64,000 bases of DNA from JAGPKI01 sp052034135 (GTDB taxonomy: Bacteria > Caldisericota > Caldisericia > UBA6126 > JAGPKI01), in NCBI GenBank assembly GCA_052034135.1, contig JBPOJC010000013.1, forward strand, positions 62,001 through 126,000, in the 5' to 3' direction. The notes under the pieces were generated by a model, which worked only from the letters and a program-made list of their open reading frames with translations, did not search any database and was not told the DNA's origin. A program made the position numbers and the translations under genes. Within the stretch, counting starts at the first letter, position 1, and every line of letters starts with the position of its first letter. Below are positions 61,799-64,000 of this stretch, one piece after another.

Positions 61799-61858
61799 GT
61801 CATCCCCGAATTCCACGCAACTGTCATCCCCGAATGTCTTTATCGGGGATCCAGACTG
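61799..61858 (-). repeat. Dispersed repeat R1, extended inverted copy
   Basis: On the minus strand it reads CTGGATCCCCGATAAAGACA, TTCGGGGATGACAGTTGCGT, then GGAATTCGGGGATGAC. This corresponds to 22865-22920 with a few changes. Confidence 0.8.
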
Positions 61859-61896
61859 TCTTGCTTCTTTCAAATGAGACAAAATCTCACTCATAA

Positions 61897-62898
61897 TTAA
61901 TCAGTAGCTCCAAAACTTAACTTCAATTTTAAATTATATTCTTTATTTTTAATTTTCCTACTTTCTTTTGCTTTTAATATTTTATCCTCTCTTTCTTTTA
62001 ATATTTCCTCTGGATTACCTCTATAGTAATCAACAGGTCTTAAGTAGTTAATACTTGAATGAAGCCTCTCATTGTTATAGTAGTCTACATATTTTGCAAT
62101 TATTTGTTCTGCGTCAGTGAATGTAGCAGGATAATCTTTTCTTAAAGCTTCCTGCCTTAATAAACCATTCCACCTTTCTAATTTACCATTAGTTTCCGGG
62201 TGGTTTCTTCTTGTTCTAATGTCAATTAGGTAAGCCAACGATATTACTTCTCTGAATTCTTTTGAGATAAATTGAGAGCCATTATCATGTATTATCTTTG
62301 GAGATATTTCTCTGTTTTTATCAAGGATTTCTTGAATGAATAAACTTACGCTCTTTGAACTAATATCTGGTAATAACTTCCATCCTACTATATACCTCGA
62401 ATAACCATCAAGGACAGCAATAAGAAATCCCCATATTTCACTCACTTTTATATACATTATGTCCGTATGCCAATGTTCGTTTACTTTAGTTGGTTTTTCT
62501 TTGTATTCCTTTTCTGCTCTTCCTTTGATGTTGCCCCATCTATTAAGAAGATTATATTTTGTTAAGATTCCGTAAACTTGTTGGGGAGTTAAATAGACGA
62601 TATCTTCATCTATCATCTGGTAAGTTAATTTCTTATAGCCAATTCCTGGATTTAATTTTGCATATCTTACTACAATATCTTCCTCTTCTTTTAATACCTT
62701 TATTAGGGTTTAACAAAAGGAATCTTAGGGGTTTCTTTTCCTTTTAACCATCTATAATAGGTAGCTCTGCCTTATTACAAAGCTTTTCTAATATCCACTC
62801 CAACTTAAAGCCAGTAAGTTCTTTCATTCTTTTAACTTCTTCTTTTATTATTTCTTTAAGTTCTTTATCCTTAACATTGTGTCCTATAATTCCCCAAG
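61897..62898 (-). pseudogene. IS3-family OrfB transposase, frameshifted
   Basis: The intact C-terminal 239 codons (from 62616) hold the integrase core with acidic residues in HTDIMYIK, IIHDNGSQF and NGKLERWNG (DDE). The N-terminal part is present but split by two one-base shifts, at about 62770 (ELTGFKLEWILEKLCNKA continues as RATYYRWLKGKETPKIPFVK) and about 62711 (then TLIKVLKEEEDIVV). The DDE part is well preserved, so decay is recent. No functional full-length transposase is expected. Confidence 0.8.
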
Positions 62899-63204
62899 AT
62901 TTTTTTTTAAAATAAGGTTCTCTTCTGCCAGAGTTGCAATTACATTCTTCATTCTATCAATTTCAGCTTCTTTTAACTTTTCTTTTCTACTTCTCTTATT
63001 AATACCATTCTTAAATGATTCATAAGCTCCTTCCAAGAATTTCTTCTGCCAGGTATAGTATTGCCTTGTATCAATATTATACTTTTTACATACTTCTGAT
63101 ACAGGTACTTTACCAACTAATACCTCTTTTACAATTTCAAACTTCTTCTCAGGACTAAAATGCCTCCTGTTAGATCCATTAACATTTTTTGGTTCTACAA
63201 CCAT
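62884..63204 (-). CDS. IS3-family OrfA transposase subunit
   Basis: A 106-residue helix-turn-helix protein: RRHFSPEKKFEIVKEVLVGK, PVSEVCKKYNIDTRQYYTWQKKF and a C-terminal Leu/Glu-rich helix (LAEENLILKKN). It binds IS ends and, by -1 frameshift, forms the OrfAB transposase. A run of nine A lies near its 3' end. Ribosome site AAAGGAGG precedes the ATG. It looks intact. Confidence 0.88.
   Translation of the reverse strand: MVVEPKNVNGSNRRHFSPEKKFEIVKEVLVGKVPVSEVCKKYNIDTRQYYTWQKKFLEGAYESFKNGINKRSRKEKLKEAEIDRMKNVIATLAEENLILKKNLGEL
62900..62908 (-). promoter_or_regulatory. A9 slippery run for -1 frameshift in OrfA/OrfB
   Basis: On the minus strand TTAAAAAAAAATCTTGG. A -1 shift here joins OrfA to the OrfB frame (KKSWGIIGHNVKDKELKEII), as in other IS3 elements. 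Confidence 0.6.
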
Positions 63205-63279
63205 TTTTAAAGTATCCTCCTTTTAATGTTATTTTAAGGATACCACTAATTAATTTATGATTAAAGTGTTGTCTCATTT

Positions 63280-63798
63280 TGTTTATAACTTGACAAGACC
63301 AATGTTTTTGTTTTATAAGTATTATAAGATAGGTGATCTTTACGAGCAAAATACAGATACGCTTCTTAAGGATAACGATGAGTGACTTGAGACTCCTTCA
63401 TCGACGGAAATAGTGCTCCTCAGGGTGACAGAAGGGCTGTTATTCCCGAAATCAATTATAAGGAAATTCAGTATTTTTTGTAAAAAAAGACATTTTTGCC
63501 TGTTCTTTTCTATTCTCATATGGCAGAATTCTAGTTCATTTCTCCATCCTCAAGTGTCTTTATCGGAAATTCAATATTCTTTAATTAATTACTACTTTTT
63601 GAATTTTTGTCTTCATGGAAATTACATATTGTATATGTATTCCTACTTCTTCAGTATAACTTAAAGGATTTCATTGAGAATAAAACATAGTAGAACATAG
63701 TTTTTGTTACTACTTTCTCGGTATTTATTATGAACCTTTAAAAAGTAGTAGAATTGATCTTTAGTTAAAAATAAAAATTTATCAATATATAATTTAAT
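63280..63798 (-). repeat. Intergenic region with decayed repeats (519 bases)
   Basis: Holds an inverted, degraded R2 unit (63392-63432, ending CTCCTCAGGGTGAC on the plus strand) and a decayed R1-like piece at about 63543-63577 (TGTCTTTATCGGAAATTC). The rest is AT-rich with no supported gene. Confidence 0.6.
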
Positions 63799-64000
63799 TT
63801 ATGGAATTTCATAAGTTATTGTTATTGTTTGATTGTCTCCATCCCATATAACTTCTGCACCTAAATTTTCAGAAACAAATCTTAATGGAACAACTGTTCT
63901 TCCATTAACTATCCTTGGAGGCGGATCAACCTCTACTGGATTTCCATTAACTCTTGCTGTCTTCATATCTATCCAGAGTTCTATAACTCTATCTTCCAAT
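63799..64000 (-). CDS. Stalk-domain protein, C-terminal part (5' end outside window)
   Basis: The frame is open to the window edge; the leading TTG is probably internal. The 66 visible residues make one copper-amine-oxidase-like stalk domain: IELWIDMKTARVNGNPVEVD, RTVVPLRFVSENLGAEV and IWDGDNQTITITYE. It closely resembles the stalk modules of the protein at 5260-6729. An exported wall or surface protein is likely; other domains are outside. Confidence 0.85.
   Translation of the reverse strand, partial: LEDRVIELWIDMKTARVNGNPVEVDPPPRIVNGRTVVPLRFVSENLGAEVIWDGDNQTITITYEIP

Larger units (their letters stand above)
61495..61871 (-). repeat. Intergenic repeat island C (377 bases)
   Basis: Between tRNA-Arg(TCT) and the IS element. 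It contains, mostly inverted relative to islands A and B, an ATTCCCGC...GCGGGAAT palindrome, one R2 unit, one R3 unit and one extended R1 unit. A long minus frame through them and the tRNA is not a gene. Confidence 0.8.
61872..63279 (-). mobile_element. Degenerate IS3-type insertion sequence
   Basis: About 1.4 kb. Inverted ends begin AAATGAGACAA on both sides (61872-61882 and, inverted, 63269-63279 with a break), and similarity continues for about 30 bases (CTCATAATTAAT on one side, ATCATAAATTAAT on the other). Inside are OrfA and a broken OrfB with a DDE integrase core. No target-site duplication could be recognised. It lies directly beside repeat island C and downstream of a tRNA gene. Confidence 0.75.

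Noticed and set aside
61456..61827. Minus frame of 123 codons containing VIPAKAGIQ
   Set aside because: It reads through tRNA-Arg(TCT) antisense and through dispersed repeats. The peptide is the well-known translation of a non-coding palindrome.
61868..63283. Target-site duplication of the IS element
   Set aside because: Flanks TTTC and TGTT are not direct repeats; the ends may have drifted.

Overview
The window comes from a low-GC, anaerobic bacterium with a peptidoglycan wall, indicated by Ddl, DivIVA, LspA and a SH3/AMIN/Amidase_3 cell-wall amidase. Three proteins carry copper-amine-oxidase-like 'stalk' domains. An Hdr/thiol:fumarate-reductase-type complex sits beside class I fumarase and malic enzyme. 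Stalk domains, the Hdr modules and the AT-rich sequence fit Caldisericota-like or Firmicutes-like lineages, but no rRNA or marker phylogeny is available here, so the phylum is left open.

Layout. 1-6.7 kb (+): 3' end of a CorC/HlyC protein, then tpiA, rsmI, metG, tatD and a Nif3-like gene, tightly overlapping, and a PQQ-propeller/stalk protein. 6.8-9.6 kb (-): an unlisted-size 32-residue Lys/Gly-rich protein, PduL, an AzgA-type purine permease and a gamma-carbonic-anhydrase-like protein. 9.6-10.3 kb: an island of dispersed repeats. 10.3-12.7 kb (+): mutS2. 12.7-21.4 kb (-): a seven-gene operon (epimerase, HAD phosphatase, ddl, pyrG, uvrA, PP2C phosphatase, radical SAM protein). 21.5-27.2 kb (+): a CoA transferase, a second repeat island, hisS, aspS and an Xaa-Pro peptidase. 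27.8-31.1 kb (-): a GDP-mannose cassette (mannose-6-P isomerase, mannose-1-P guanylyltransferase, phosphomannomutase). 31.2-38.8 kb (+): oppD/oppF-like ATPases, divIVA, lspA, rluD, smpB, the large amidase and tRNA-Arg(ACG). 39.7-43.6 kb: a carboxylesterase lipoprotein, an alkyltransferase-like protein, a DUF4097-like protein and a DUF296 protein.

43.6-53.0 kb (-) is one metabolic operon: GcvH-like lipoyl carrier, fumarase alpha and beta, HdrA, HdrC, HdrB-like CCG protein, a 2Fe-2S/2x4Fe-4S protein, a fumarate-reductase flavoprotein and malic enzyme. Together they could connect pyruvate, malate, fumarate and succinate to a flavin/iron-sulfur electron hub.

53.4-59.5 kb (+) is the most unusual part. 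It holds a possible 25-codon peptide gene, a 256-residue protein I do not recognise (Cys-rich N-terminal segment, Gly-Tyr-Gly-Gly C-terminus), a HExxH metallopeptidase, a PaaK-like adenylate-forming enzyme, a nitrilase-fold amidohydrolase, a radical SAM enzyme with the full seven-cysteine SPASM pattern, and a CPBP membrane protease. A convergent ABC-2 exporter pair follows. The set looks like a post-translational peptide or protein modification system that I cannot assign to a known class. The window ends with tRNA-Arg(TCT), a third repeat island, a decaying IS3-type element and the 3' part of another stalk-domain gene.
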